From NCBI GenBank assembly GCA_019914995.1, contig CM034130.1, positions 9,114,001 through 9,178,000 on the forward strand: 64,000 bases of DNA. Direction: 5' to 3'. Shown here piece after piece: positions 40,256-52,719 of this stretch; positions within the stretch are counted from its first letter, which is position 1; each line of letters starts with the position of its first letter. The DNA comes from Acanthochlamys bracteata. Lineage: Eukaryota; Streptophyta; Magnoliopsida; Pandanales; Velloziaceae. The position numbers and the translations under genes are program-made. Under the pieces are notes generated by a model that was not told where the DNA came from, made no database searches, and saw only the letters and a list, made by a program, of their open reading frames with translations.

Positions 40256-43200
40256 GCCTCTCCATCCCACCAAGAAACGCCAACAAGAAAAAAGTCTTTT
40301 AACCTTTTCTTTCTTTCCTCACAAACTTCATGTCAGTATTTTGTGGACACCACATGAAATACAAGTAACACAAAGCCTCTGCTCTGCAATAACCCACCAT
40401 TCCCTAGCTCTCTTGAGTCTTGAATCTCTAGAGAGAGATGGAAGACAGATATCATCATTCATATTGCAATGAAACATGATGATAAGATGTTTGAGGTCAG
40501 AGCAGTTGATCATATTTCCTTCCAGATCACTATACTTGAGTATGATTTATCATGCCATGGAGATACTGTGGACCACATTTTTTCTTGTTCCGAAGTGGTT
40601 CTGTAAGCTCAATGAGCTACTGCTATGGTTTTGAAGGTTTTTTCCCGCAATGTAATACCTCCTAAAATGACACAGTGGTAGAAAAACTCCTGAATGCACT
40701 TGCACACAGTTGAAGAACATGCATGCCATGTTATTTCTTCTTGTCTTTTCTTTGAGATTGTTCTATCATATCCAATCAAATGAGAAGTCACAGCAACATA
40801 TATACATATGATCACATGAGAAATGATGTCCTCTGTTTTCTCTTCTTCTTTTTCTTTTACGTATCTGTTTGATTCAGACCTATGTATGTTACCTGTTAGA
40901 AGCTAGCTCAGTGTTTGAGACTTAGGTTTCATGAGACCTAAACCCTCTTTGGCATAACACAACCTATGTATCCAAATGAGAGCTAAAACACTAGTGTTCT
41001 TTTGTGTTCAAGACACAAGAGTCTCTTGTCTTTCATGAACACACTGGATCACAGATGTAGTGACCATTAATTTGGATTCATCCCCATGCATGCAAGACTT
41101 TATTAGAGAATCTTTAGCTATACATGTCTAGCTAGTTTATACAGCATGCAGAAGTTTATACATAGAAAAATTCCAACGTACCTATATACATATGGCGTCC
41201 ACATATTGCATCTTTTTCTATGGCAAACAAAGCCAAAAAAACTGCTTCACATATCCACTGCGGTGAACGTTCACACACAGATCTTGGTTAAAAAACTTGA
41301 AAAGAAACACTTGGTACTAATAAAACAAGTTTGAAAGTGATAAAGATGTTAGTGTCACTATTATGAAGCACATAAAAAGTTTTGGCATGAGCTTTAGAAT
41401 CTTATGCAGTAGCCCAAAAAGAACGATGCCACTGCTATCACATGAAAATGAAACACTTTTAAATATATTATATGTAATCAAAATTTGAACTATGCCCTCC
41501 GCATGGCATGCAATCATATTGTATACCATACCTTTTGTTTTCGTTCATCCATTCTTTATGCTCCTTTTTGAACATGCATGCATATATATACATAAAGGTT
41601 ACTTCATGCCAAACGAGAATGCTTAAACATTGGCTTCAGTAACACAAAGTGGAATAGAGCAGAAAAGAAAGGGATCTTTTTCTAATCTATATGATGAGAT
41701 TGAAAAGAACAAGCACGAAATAAAAGACGCATGCATGAATTGTGTTATTTAACTTAGTACATAATGTGAAAGGATTCAAAAAGAACTGGTGAAGGAGTTA
41801 GAGAAGAACAAAAAGGGAGATAGAGAAAGAGTGAGTGTTGTTATGGTGGTGGGAGCCCATGTAAAGGAGCCCATGAAGCACGCGCGTTCAGTTTCTGGTG
41901 GGGCCACCGCCCCACTTACCGCACACAAATACAAAACCAAAGATTTCCATGCAGATAATCATACGAGTTCTTATGTGACGTTTGCGAATACTTATTAAAA
42001 AGTGTTTTTAAAATTATTATTTATAAAAATTTAAAAAATAAAAAATTATTTAATATTTACAAATATTTAAAATTTTATTTAAAATTTTAAAAATTCTATA
42101 TAATAAAATTTTGTTATGATTTATTTTTGTTAGTATTTTAAGATTAAAAAAATATATATTTTTAAAAATAAAAATATTTAAAAAAAATTATTTCAAAAGC
42201 ACTTAGCTTCCAAATTCCCATTACCGTGCAATCAACGGAGCTTAAAAAATCTTTTACCGCGAGCAAGTTGATCGTTAGTGTTATTTCTGAAACTTGCCTA
42301 ACTTTATTATGATTCATATTAGGACCTGACGAAGATATATTAAGGGACGTTTGAAATTACTTAGAAATTAAATATCTATAAAATAAAAAAAAATTTTAAA
42401 CATAAATTTTATTTTTTTATCTGCAATAATAATAATAATAATAATAATAATTTATGATATATAATTTTTATTATTTTATTTTAAAAAAAATTATATAAAG
42501 TATTATAAATTATTAAAAATATCAAAATAAAAGTTGAAATAAATGCTATCCAAATGCTCTGCTAACGGTGTCTATGTCACCGGTAAAATTATAAAAGACA
42601 AGTTTAACGAATTAATTGAAATAACATACTAACTTGCAATCACTGTAAAGATACATTCAACATGCATATAGACGTTAAGTATTATTGCAGCAAGAAACAT
42701 ATGGTCCAAACTCTGTTTGTGGTTCCAAGATTCAAAGAGGCAAAGGTGAAATTTTATGTTGCGTCCATGCAGGATTCTTCCTGCAATTTCTTACAACTTG
42801 ATTAAGCCCTCATAAGTCCCTAAAAGAGGTTCCTAACAAATTGTCTATGCAAAAAGAGTGTTTTATCATATTTTGCAGATATTGTTGGATACTTCATCAC
42901 TGAAAGATGTCATATATATCAAACTGGAAACACTTCAAAATATTAAAAGAGTAACTTGAAACAAGCTGGGAAATCATAAGATGCAGATGTCCTATATCTT
43001 AATAATGTCCTAAAGTGTTAGATATCCTAGCATATGATAATTAACCTTGTTTCAAGTAAAAACGTACAGCCCTACATGATCTATTGCTTCTCTAGTGTGC
43101 TATAGTAGCTTTGCAGCACTGCTCATGTATGCTCTGTTTTATATGTTTTCTTTCTTACCGAGACTACACAAAATTATTAGATTCTTAAAATGTATTCTCC

Positions 43201-46187
43201 ATCATGCAAACAAACTCCATGTACCATCACCTCAAACCCCAGAGCACTTCAGAGTCCCATAAAATTGATGAACCGTAATGTAGTCTACCTGCAGAAAGTG
43301 AAATATATTCTTCATGCTTCCATTGGAAGGTGTAAATAAGTAAGTAGGCTGGCTTACCATGCTGTATCCTTGTTATTATTAGATCCCCTGCTATCAGTTC
43401 TTCACCAATCAGTACTATACACTCCGAATTCTGGACTGTTCAGAATGAATCAATTTTCAAAGAAAGTTATTAGTTCATAACTTTCTACAATAACACATTT
43501 TTTCTTATTAGGTATTCATATGAAGAACTTGTTCACGTAGGAAATAAGCGACTAAAGAGCTTTTCTGATTCAATACTATCTATATATAGATGGAAGGACA
43601 TGATCAAGTAAGCTCTAGGGGTCGTTAGCTTTTAACTCATGTTGAACAAACTTGAAAGAATGCAGTCATAATTTGACTACAACGGTCCTAGTTGGAATAA
43701 TTGTAACTTAAGTGAAGTAACAAAGATAACGATAAAATAGTGGATTTATCTCAGCATAAGACTATTAATGGAAGCCTAATACAATAAAATTTTGGAATAT
43801 AATTGAGCCTATGCGGCTAAGTTAACCTCTCTCTATACAAACGTTTAATTGAATCGATGAAGATCTATATCGGAATGATTGTAACTTAATTGAAGCAACA
43901 ATAATAAGATGGAAGTTAGTAGGAATACTTCAATGATAACATAGAAAGGAAGCCTAATAAAGTAAATTCATAAATATATTAAGCCTAAGCTTTTATAATC
44001 AACATCTTTCTAAGTTAACGTGCATAAACAAATGTAAATTATAAGATTTAAAGACATACATAATGGGTTAGAGTTGATGAAGGGCTGGAAAGCATGGAAT
44101 TTTTGGGGTTGAGTGGCATGCATGCAAAGTAGTCCCTCATGCATGTTTCTCTTTTTCATTACACCAAGATACAAACCAAATTTACTTCATAAGCAAAACC
44201 TAGTGTAGTGAGATCAAGAAACAATGTTAAAGATTTGACACTCTCCACATGAGTACTACCATACATGCTTTTGGTGGTAAACAGAAAAAGAAATAGTATA
44301 CGGAGTCTTATTTGAAAAAGCAACTTCGAAGCTGTTATATTGTATGTGTATATGGGTACTATCTATTAAAATGCATACATTACAAAGTATGCTATCCTAA
44401 GAGAAAGCTGTCTTGCTTTCTTTGTAGTTTTTTTTAAGAGGCATGATTGCATCTTTTCTACAAAGAACAAACTTTAAGCACTTGTCAGTGGTGAGTTCAG
44501 CCATGCCAAAACTGCAAACCATGCATGCCTACCAGCAGAAAGCATCTTATGTACACGCCATTACATTATGTTATTATTCTCTATGTCCTAGGGATGCACA
44601 TTATTCTCTGAAACACCCAGTTTCACTTTCCCTAGATTGCTGTTTTACAATTAACTAAAGCAAGAGATCAAGAAGAGATAGTGAGAGAGAGGGTCACATC
44701 TTTCACAATGTCTAATAAAGTAGCAGGACAAAGATATTACAAACTCAGAAATTAGTACTATTAGAGTATAGACAACAGGCATTTTATCTCAAAAAGAAGT
44801 GTTAAACACAATAACAAAAGAAGCTAACCAAAGAAAGCCCATTACCCGATAACTGGTGGCCCGAGTATAGGCCTCAGCCAGAGGTTTCAAAAAGCCCACT
44901 CAAGCAGGTTACTAGTTTTGTTCTGCTCAAAGAATTAAACAAATGGCAATGCCAAATTATTAATAAATAAACAGGAGCTCAAAGGAACAAAAACCAAAAA
45001 AGGCATTTATTTTAGCATGAAGGACACCAAGTGTAACTACCCTTTATCATAACTACCCTTTATCAACTTTTACAATGCACAGTGAAGAAACAAATTTGGT
45101 CTTCTTACGAGCTGCCAGTTTCTAAAGGTATCATAACGCTACCTTCAAACAGGGGCTCACTATAGTACACTTTAAGTTTGGTGCATTAATTAGCAACCCA
45201 TATGCTGATTACCAATGGCTTTTGAAAACACCAATACAAAGAGTTAGTACAAGATTGGAATCTACAGGATCAATATGGTAATTATCAATCTTAAAAGTGT
45301 ATATTTTGTGGAATACAACCTGAAAATTTTAATTAAAGTAATGCACCAAATACCTGATACATCAGTTCTTAAACATTAGAAAAGCAGACAAATATTATTT
45401 TCCAAAATTATTGAATTATCACAAACCATCTGACACTGCAAAGAGTATACCCGCAGTCCAGACACCAGTCAATGACTTAATAGAGTAGGAAGTCCTTGAT
45501 TAATAGATACTGAAAAAAGTTGAAGTATTGATGTATTTTATGTGTAATTAACCATGTTGTCAGGTAAACGCATCATTAAGTAACAATTCTGGAAGAATGC
45601 AAACGAAGTGGCAGATAAATTCTGATAAAACTCAGCATGGAAGTACAAATATTTGACAAGGATGTAGCTGGAGGTGTTAGGCCCAAACTTATACTACACA
45701 ATCATGCAGAATAAACTTGAGCTCAATTCAATGTGGAAGGCAAAATCAGCAGAGTTTAAAGCAGTACTTACATGCATAGCTTGTGCATTTATTTGAAGCT
45801 CTTCAAAAAACTTATGGGTCTTCGACCGCTATGCAATACGTTCATACATACTGGTTCCCTGCAAAAATTATTAGCAACTAACTTCAAGTAATAGAATCTA
45901 GGGAGGTTTGCAACCAAAAAGAACAGAGTTTAACAAAGGGCATATCTAGGACTTCTGGTGGACACTGCTACTTGTAGTGTGAATAGCAAAGAAAACACAA
46001 CCTTTAGCTAATCCTTTCACAATTTCCCAAAGGCTGGAGAGCCATTTTTTAACCACCCCAGATAGCACAGAATCCATGTGTAACACAACCTAAGCTGAAG
46101 GTCACAGTGTTAAAACTGCAGAAGCTGTGAAGACCCTGCCAACAGCTTTAATCTTCAGATTTGAGCATGCAGCTCAACACTAAACTT
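40256..46187. other. Gene-free intergenic region and PPR 3' side
   Basis: AT-rich repeat-like blocks at about 41990-42220 and 42343-42560 (the latter with GGGACGTTTGAAATTA and TCCAAATGCTC ends and an AAT microsatellite at 42425-42451). From 42560 to 46187 the DNA is low-copy and moderate in AT, without a supported coding region; the last few hundred bases are presumably PPR 3'UTR. Confidence 0.4.
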
Positions 46188-48695
46188 TCACCAATAATCA
46201 CCACAAGAACAAACTCCGTTTTCAAAATGATGAAAGCGATTCAGATCTCTAACAATAATTTCTCGGCAAACAACCTTAGATATTAACTTGAAAGCAGCAT
46301 GGCAGTCAGAACAGAAGCGAAGATTTTTTATGATGCGAATTGGAGTACCAGATGGCATCTTTATAAGAGCATATGCTAAGGCTAGCCTCTCGCTGTGCAC
46401 CCATAGCAATGCTTGTTTCCGATCATCCCCAAGATCATGCAAGACAACATCACCATCAGGAATGTATCCAATTTTCTTAATTTTATTGTACAATAATTGT
46501 AGCATTCCATTTATCACTCTTAAAATTGGATGTGTTGTATCTCCCACGGAGAATGAATGGACTTCCCCGTGAACTTCAAGCCAGCTAAGGCCAGGTTCCT
46601 TTTTCATGCATTTAAGTCTCATGGTCTTTCTGACAAGAGCTACATCATCCCATGCACCTGCTGATGCATATAAATTTGACAACAGGACATATGCAGATTC
46701 ATCTCGTGGTTCCAATTCAAGCACCTTCTCTGCAGAAATTCTTCCTAGTTCAACATTTTTATGAATTAAACAAGCACCTAACATTGCACGCCAAACCATG
46801 ACACTTGGTTTCAGTGGCATCTCTTCAATAAATTTCATGGCCTTATCGAATTGGCCACCTCGTCCTAAAAGTCTGACAATGCAAGTATAATGCTCCATGC
46901 AAGGCTCAATTCCATAATCTCGTTGCATAGCATGAAAGTAAGTTAAACCCTGGTCGGTAAGTCCCATGTTGCTACATGCCGATAGGACTCCAACTAGAGT
47001 CACACCATTTGGCATGACCTTTGCTTCATTCATCTTAGCGAAAACTTGCAAGGCTTCCGTAGCTAAGCCATGCATAGCATATCCAGATATCATCGCATTC
47101 CAAGATATCTCATCACAACCACAAATTGTCTCAAAGATCTTACGGGCATCCTTAATGCTCCCACATTTGGCATATGTATCTATTAGAGAGTTACCCACAA
47201 CAGTATCATTGTTAAATGGAGTTTTAGCAATTAATGAATGCACCTGATGCGCCAGATCAATGGCTGCTATACTTGCACAAGCTCTAAGTGCACTGGAGTA
47301 TGTGACTTGACTTCTGGGTACTTGAGCAGCATGCATTTGATGAAATAGCCTAAGAGCTTCTTCTCCAAGTCCAAGTAGTACATGACCAACAATAACCGTG
47401 TTCCAACTGACATCATTTTTCTCTTCCAAACTGAGGAATAGCTCCATAGATGACTCTATGGAACCCGATTTAGCGTATACATCAATAAGAGCATTTGCGA
47501 CGAATATTTCGGAGTCAAAGCCTATCTTCAAAACATGGCCGTGGAGTTGTGCACCTAAATCCAATCTCCCCATACTTGCACAGGCTTGCAGCACACTTGA
47601 AAAACTGAACTCATTTGGGACTACAAATTCCCGAATCATTCGTCGGAAGATGCCTAATGCCTCTTCACCTTGATCACTTTGTGCATAACGGGCAATCATA
47701 AAGCTCCAAAGAATAACATCATGATGTAAAACCATATCAAAAGCTGCACGGGCATCCCCAATATCCCCACACTTCGCATACATATCAAGCAAAGCTCCAC
47801 CAACATAAGGGTCTGTCTCATAATGCATCTTCACTGCACATCCATGAACATTCTTCCCTAAATCTAACGACAACAATGAAACAGAAGCCTTAAGCAAGCT
47901 AGTGAGCGTGAAATTGTTCGGTGTCAATCCCTCGCTCCTCATCAAGGAACAGAGCCATACAGCCCATTCTGGACAATCATTCTCCGCATAAGACGACACC
48001 ATCCCAGTCCAAACAACAATGTCTTTCTCCCGTATCCCATCAAACACTTCTCTTGCATGCTCAACAGACCCACAAAGGGAATAGGCATCAATAAGAGCAG
48101 CACCGACAAAACCATTCCAATCATGACCCAGCTTGACAACAACTGCATGCACGTTCTCGCAACTATCCGGCATATCCATGTTAACAAACATCTTAAGCAC
48201 AGTCGTAAAAACAAACTGGTTCAGCTCATGCCCTTCTCTATGCAGCGTAAGAAAAAGCTTCAGCGCTTCAGAAAACACACCAGATGCAACATACCCTTGC
48301 ATTAGCGTAACAAAAGAAACCATATTTCTCACGCGCATTTCGTCGAACAGGTTGAGAGCACTGCTAAGACTCCCGAGTTTGACATAAGCATTGAGTAAAA
48401 CGTTGAGGCAGAACAGGTCCAGGCAGTTGCCACGCTTAAGAGAATCGCAATGTAGAGCTTCTGCTTTCGCAGGAAACTGTTCTCTGATGCAGGTTTGGAA
48501 AGCGCGAGCGTAAACGTGCGAGTCGAACTCCATCTTGTTTGTAGAGAGAAAGTAGGGGCAGTCCTGGTCGCCGGTGAGCGGCTGAGATATGGCGGCAGGC
48601 TCGCAAACGGCGGCGACGGCGGTGACAGGAGAACTGCGGGTTGATTTGGGCCATTTGTGCTTGGGCCTGTTCTTGTTAGCCAAGAATCTGAACAT
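46188..48695 (-). CDS. DYW-class pentatricopeptide repeat protein (At5g13230-like)
   Basis: Intact intronless 835-residue PLS-type PPR protein, an organelle RNA-binding factor usually guiding C-to-U RNA editing. The N-terminus (MFRFLANKNRPKHKWPKSTR) is basic and Ser-rich as in mitochondrial or plastid presequences. Tandem P, L and S motifs run from about residue 60 to 640 (for example LNVLLNAYVKLGSLSSALNLFDEM), followed by E and E+ motifs (VMVWRAMLGAC, EPGLSWLEVHGEVHSFSVGD) and a complete DYW deaminase domain: HSE (about 767-769) and CSDC (about 795-798) zinc ligands, then FHHFENGVCSCGDYW at the C-terminus. The residue pattern resembles Arabidopsis At5g13230, predicted mitochondrial. The true ATG is at 48695. 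Its editing target cannot be read from the gene. Confidence 0.95.
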   Translation of the reverse strand: MFRFLANKNRPKHKWPKSTRSSPVTAVAAVCEPAAISQPLTGDQDCPYFLSTNKMEFDSHVYARAFQTCIREQFPAKAEALHCDSLKRGNCLDLFCLNVLLNAYVKLGSLSSALNLFDEMRVRNMVSFVTLMQGYVASGVFSEALKLFLTLHREGHELNQFVFTTVLKMFVNMDMPDSCENVHAVVVKLGHDWNGFVGAALIDAYSLCGSVEHAREVFDGIREKDIVVWTGMVSSYAENDCPEWAVWLCSLMRSEGLTPNNFTLTSLLKASVSLLSLDLGKNVHGCAVKMHYETDPYVGGALLDMYAKCGDIGDARAAFDMVLHHDVILWSFMIARYAQSDQGEEALGIFRRMIREFVVPNEFSFSSVLQACASMGRLDLGAQLHGHVLKIGFDSEIFVANALIDVYAKSGSIESSMELFLSLEEKNDVSWNTVIVGHVLLGLGEEALRLFHQMHAAQVPRSQVTYSSALRACASIAAIDLAHQVHSLIAKTPFNNDTVVGNSLIDTYAKCGSIKDARKIFETICGCDEISWNAMISGYAMHGLATEALQVFAKMNEAKVMPNGVTLVGVLSACSNMGLTDQGLTYFHAMQRDYGIEPCMEHYTCIVRLLGRGGQFDKAMKFIEEMPLKPSVMVWRAMLGACLIHKNVELGRISAEKVLELEPRDESAYVLLSNLYASAGAWDDVALVRKTMRLKCMKKEPGLSWLEVHGEVHSFSVGDTTHPILRVINGMLQLLYNKIKKIGYIPDGDVVLHDLGDDRKQALLWVHSERLALAYALIKMPSGTPIRIIKNLRFCSDCHAAFKLISKVVCREIIVRDLNRFHHFENGVCSCGDYW

Positions 48696-48988
48696 CAACT
48701 AATGAGCATCATTTGAAAGTCTTGTCGCATGAAAGCTTATAAACTTACTTATTATTTTATAAGTAGAAAATTTTTAATTTAAATAATAATTATTATTTTT
48801 CTGAAGAAATATTGCTGCACTATTTCAAATAATCTATAAGCTGTATTTCCGCTAAATAAACTATGTGGATAGTCCTTTTCGTATATAGCTTTAAGCTTTT
48901 CCAGCAAACCAAAAGCTATTAGTAAAATTATCAAAAGTTTATGAGCAATTATAGTGAATATGAACACTCCACTAGTTGCAAAAAATCT

Positions 48989-50509
48989 TCAAATGTTTTT
49001 GCACTTCCATTTATCAAGTACACCATGACTATGATAGGTAAAATCTTCAGTCATCAGTGACTGAGCCATGAATTTGTAGGCCTGTTGCGTTAGATGAATT
49101 CCGTCCCAACTTATCCTTCTTGCCGGCTCCGGACAGGCCCGGGACCCCGGTGTACCGCACATTCTGTTAACGTCAAAATTGTAGTCTCCTCCGATCCCAC
49201 AACACGCCTTCAGTAAGGAATCCGTATCAAATCCTATTGCCGCAAAACAGAAATGAGTCCCTCACGAAAAGAACTGAAAACCTAGTCAAAATGATGGTAA
49301 CATATACCTAGTTTAGAGGCGTTGGTGAGAAGGCGGATGAAGGCTTTGTAGTAGTCCGCATACATGATAGTAACATTAGGATGCTCCTGTCTGAGTTGAT
49401 CAAGTGCTTCTTGGAGCATTTGGTTATGCAACATTGCAAAGGAATTGAGATCTTTCAGGCAATTGAGCTCGTCGTAGGCTGCCGGATCGAGACTGTGTGA
49501 GTGAGTCAGGTAACTTGGCATGCATCCGACAGGGAAATTTCCAGGGACAAGCAGTTTGGTCGCACCAATGGAAATTACTTGCTATATTCATTTGTTACAG
49601 AGAAACAGAAATTCAAAAATATTTGTGTTAAGTAAGATTTTTATTTGCAGAAACATGCAAAATTAACATGTTGCTTGTTTTGTATATGAACATGTACCTT
49701 AGCAGCATCTATAATCTTGTCTACAACTAGTGGTACAAAGCTCTCCACTTCCTTAATTGACCTTCCTTGGAAGAAATGGTAGTTGTAATCATTGCCTCCA
49801 ATTTCTCCCATCAAAAATAGAGCTTTTTCAAGATGTTTACCACACACTGCCAAATTTATAAAAAAAAATTGGGTACTAAAGATTGGCCAACAAATAACTA
49901 CGACTTATTTACTCGTAACAAAATAGTTCTTCTTGGAACCGTTACCTGTTTGAGCGGAGCATGTAGAATTGAGATGGGTGTGGAACCAATGGAGTTGTTT
50001 GCTAAGGGAAATGGTGGTGACCGGCAACATGACACCTCTTTCCAAGAAGAATGAAGCATCCATTGCCGTGGCTCCGGCAACCGCAAAATTAACTCCATGT
50101 TTAAAATCAGCGTTCTCATCAAGGGATGGATTAATAAATGGTAGATCAAATGCCATAGCTAAATACACAAGAATAACAAAACAAATTAGTTACAAAAAAA
50201 TCAAAATGTTAATCCACATTATAAATATTAAATATGAAAAAACAAAAGAACCTAAATAGTCAATAATGAGAAGGCCATCAGAGCAACGGCCGGTAGGTTT
50301 CCTGAAAAATGTTTCTCCATACGGAAGAAAATTCATAACAGCACTAGCGCCGGATCTGCCTTTCCGGTGAAGTTGCCAGTATCCGCAATGGAATCACCGA
50401 AGCTATAGATGGATCTAATGAAGCATTTGTTGGTATTGGATGTACTAGAAATTGCATCAATGTTGAAGAAGAGGAGTAGGAAGGGCAGCAACAAGGCAGT
50501 GGAACTCAT
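48989..50509 (-). CDS. GDSL esterase/lipase, five exons, frameshifted exon 1
   Basis: Exons 50509-50252, 50158-49946, 49846-49698, 49581-49308, 49233-48989, all with GT-AG ends. This is an SGNH-hydrolase of the plant sinapine-esterase/acetylajmalan-esterase-like group, normally secreted and acting on small acyl esters. Blocks seen: [12 protein letters not shown] (catalytic Ser), [12 protein letters not shown] (Gly block), [11 protein letters not shown] (Asn block), and WDGIHLT (catalytic Asp/His). Exon 1 encodes a signal peptide but lacks one base after ADTGN (about 50371-50374): downstream [12 protein letters not shown] and DGLLIIDYL are in another frame, and exon 1 is 258 bases where 259 are needed. 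Exons 2-5 are clean. An intact alternative exon 1 lies upstream at 51889-52150, in the correct phase. Confidence 0.8.
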
Positions 50510-50704
50510 GGCTTGACGGCATCAAACAATGACGGTAGTGGGAGTTAAAAAAAAAGAAAAGAGAGGATTTTTGTTTTCACAAAATGCCAATAGATAAAGT
50601 GTTCATGTTTTGACTGAGATTCTAAAAAGAAGACTAGGGAATAAATATAGAATTTCTCTGCGTAGGACACCGAGCACCGAAAAAATGAATAGCTTTTCCC
50701 TTTT

Positions 50705-50944
50705 GGGCGTGTTTATCAACACCCCAAAGTGAATTTTTTTGAAACTCACTTCCAACATAAAATATATACAAAAATTTAAATAAAATTATTTTATTAATAA
50801 AATTTTTTTTAATACTTATTATAAATATTTTATTAATAAATAATTTTATTTTTTATTAAATATTTTTAATATTTTATTTGATTTTTTAATTTGGATGAAG
50901 TGAGTTTCAAAATAACTCGCTTCATCCGCAAGGTAAACACGCCC
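50705..50944. repeat. MITE-like element with GGGCGTGTTTA termini (family B-like)
   Basis: Ends GGGCGTGTTTATCAACAC and GTAAACACGCCC are inverted repeats; just inside them, TTTTGAAACTCAC and GTGAGTTTCAAAA also pair, so the element could fold back. The core is A/T-rich. It lies between the two GDSL first exons. Confidence 0.65.
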
Positions 50945-51295
50945 TTTGATGGAAAAATGAAGACTTTAGTTAACTCTTGTGCTTACTTATATATCATACA
51001 TAATTTTTAAAATAATTTTTATATTAAAAAATTATATTAGTAATTTATATTTATAATTTTTCTCATAAATTTAATTCTTGATAAATTATTTTAAAAAATA
51101 TTTTCTTAATTATATTCTAATTAATTTTTGATAAAGTAAACAAGCTCAATTTGTTTCAAGCGGAGTTAATTGGGTTGATTTTTTTTTACTCTCAAAAGAA
51201 TTTATGTGAACTCTAATTTGATAAATAAAAGAGATCATTAAAGTTAACTGTCACAAAAATTGGGTTAAGGAAGACAAAAAGAGCTTTATACTAAG

Positions 51296-51590
51296 AGCGT
51301 GTTTCAAGTGAGTGGAACTCCACTTTCTTCCGTCAGAATTGGAATTCCACTCACTTTTTTTGTTTCAATTGCAAATAGAACTGGAAATTCGAGTTCCAGT
51401 TCTATACAAGTGGAACTCAAGTTTTACTATATTTCTTTTTTTCAATTCACTTCCAATCCACTTCAACAATCAATTAAAACATAAAAATTAAACTTCACTT
51501 CCAACTTATTTTTCAAGAAACTCGACTTTCTATTTTTCACTTTCACGTAACTCAATTACGGACATTTGAAACAAGCCCTAAATGTTTGTT
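51296..51590. repeat. MITE-like element with GTGTTTCAAG/GAAACAAGCCC termini
   Basis: Left end GAGCGTGTTTCAAGTGAG, right end CATTTGAAACAAGCCCT, imperfect inverted repeats. The core differs from family A (TGGAACTCCACTT, CTTCACTTCCAACTTA). A partial relative appears at about 29340-29550. It sits between the two GDSL first exons. Confidence 0.55.
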
Positions 51591-51888
51591 TATTTTTATT
51601 TATTTATTTATAATATTTTTTAAAATAGAATAAGAATATATCAGTAGACACAAATTTCGAACTCACGATTCAAATATAACACAAATTTCAATCTCTTTTT
51701 CAAATTCTATTAACCCAATTTTCTGAAACGCAGTATCTGAGACGAAGAGTTGATCTTTCTTTGAAACTCAACTAACGTGGAGTAATTCAAACATACGAAA
51801 TTGGTTTGCTTCTGTGGTAGAAGTTGTGGATCAGAAAACAACTCACTACAGTTAAGGAAAACAACGAAACATATATAAGTAGACATAC

Positions 51889-52150
51889 CTAAGTAGTCTA
51901 TGATGAGAAGCCCATCAGAGGATCGGCCGTTAGGCTTCTCGGAGTACGTCTCTCCATAAGGAAAGTAATCTATAGGCGCAAAAAGTCCGGCAGGGCCTTC
52001 CCGGAGAAGGTTTCCGGTATCCGCAATAGAGTCACCGAAGCTATAAATGGCTTGAATAAAACATTCATTAGACTCAATAGCGCCACCGGAGATTGCATTG
52101 TTGAAGAGCAGAAGCAGCAAAGAGATGAAATAAACATGAGAATACTTCAT
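51889..52150 (-). CDS. Orphan GDSL esterase first exon (intact, alternative exon 1)
   Basis: ATG at 52150 opens an 87-codon exon with a signal peptide (hydrophobic FISLLLLLFNNAIS), then [27 protein letters not shown] and DGLLIIDYL, ending at a strong donor (TTAG|GTATGT). It aligns with exon 1 of the downstream GDSL gene and ends in the same phase (one base carried over). No GDSL exons 2-5 of its own exist between here and 50509. Spliced to the exon 2 at 50158 it would give an uninterrupted 380-residue enzyme, with the catalytic Ser at position 41. It could therefore be the working first exon of that gene, or a stranded remnant of a tandem copy. Confidence 0.7.
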
Positions 52151-52719
52151 GGTTGATGCTTTAGCAAGTTTAGAGAAGGTGTGAGTATGTGTTTGTTCTT
52201 CAATATATTAAGTAGGAGTTGCACTCCAAGATTCTGGTGGGAAAAAAGAGAGCAAAAAATAAAGCTTTAGATTTTCTTGCAAGAAAAAACAATGCGTCAA
52301 TGATTGAGTTATGTTTCTATTTTCAACTTAGGTTTGAATACTGGATTAAATCATAAAATAAAGAAATTTTTTGACTTACATCGCCTTATTTAGATCCATT
52401 CATTTCATCATAAGTGAAAACTTTCTTCTGAAATGAGCAAATTTAATCAATTACTGCACAGTAAACTTGTACATAGAGGAAAAACATGCTTATGTAGGTC
52501 AGCGGTTGGAATCACAGGTAAAAATGTACACATTCTTGCAAAGCAAAATGAAAACTTGTCAAGAACAAACACTAGATCCTCTTTCCCTCACTTGAAACAA
52601 TTTATAGCAGCAGCATAGTAAAGACATTACATTTCAAGAGTACAATATAAAAGGTCAGGTTCAATATTTTAATCTGGTTGAAGCATTATAACAATTTATA
52701 ATTACAAATGGTAATTTAC

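Noticed and set aside
46288-48387. Several open frames antisense to, or in another frame of, the PPR gene
   Set aside because: Shadow frames of a long intact coding sequence.
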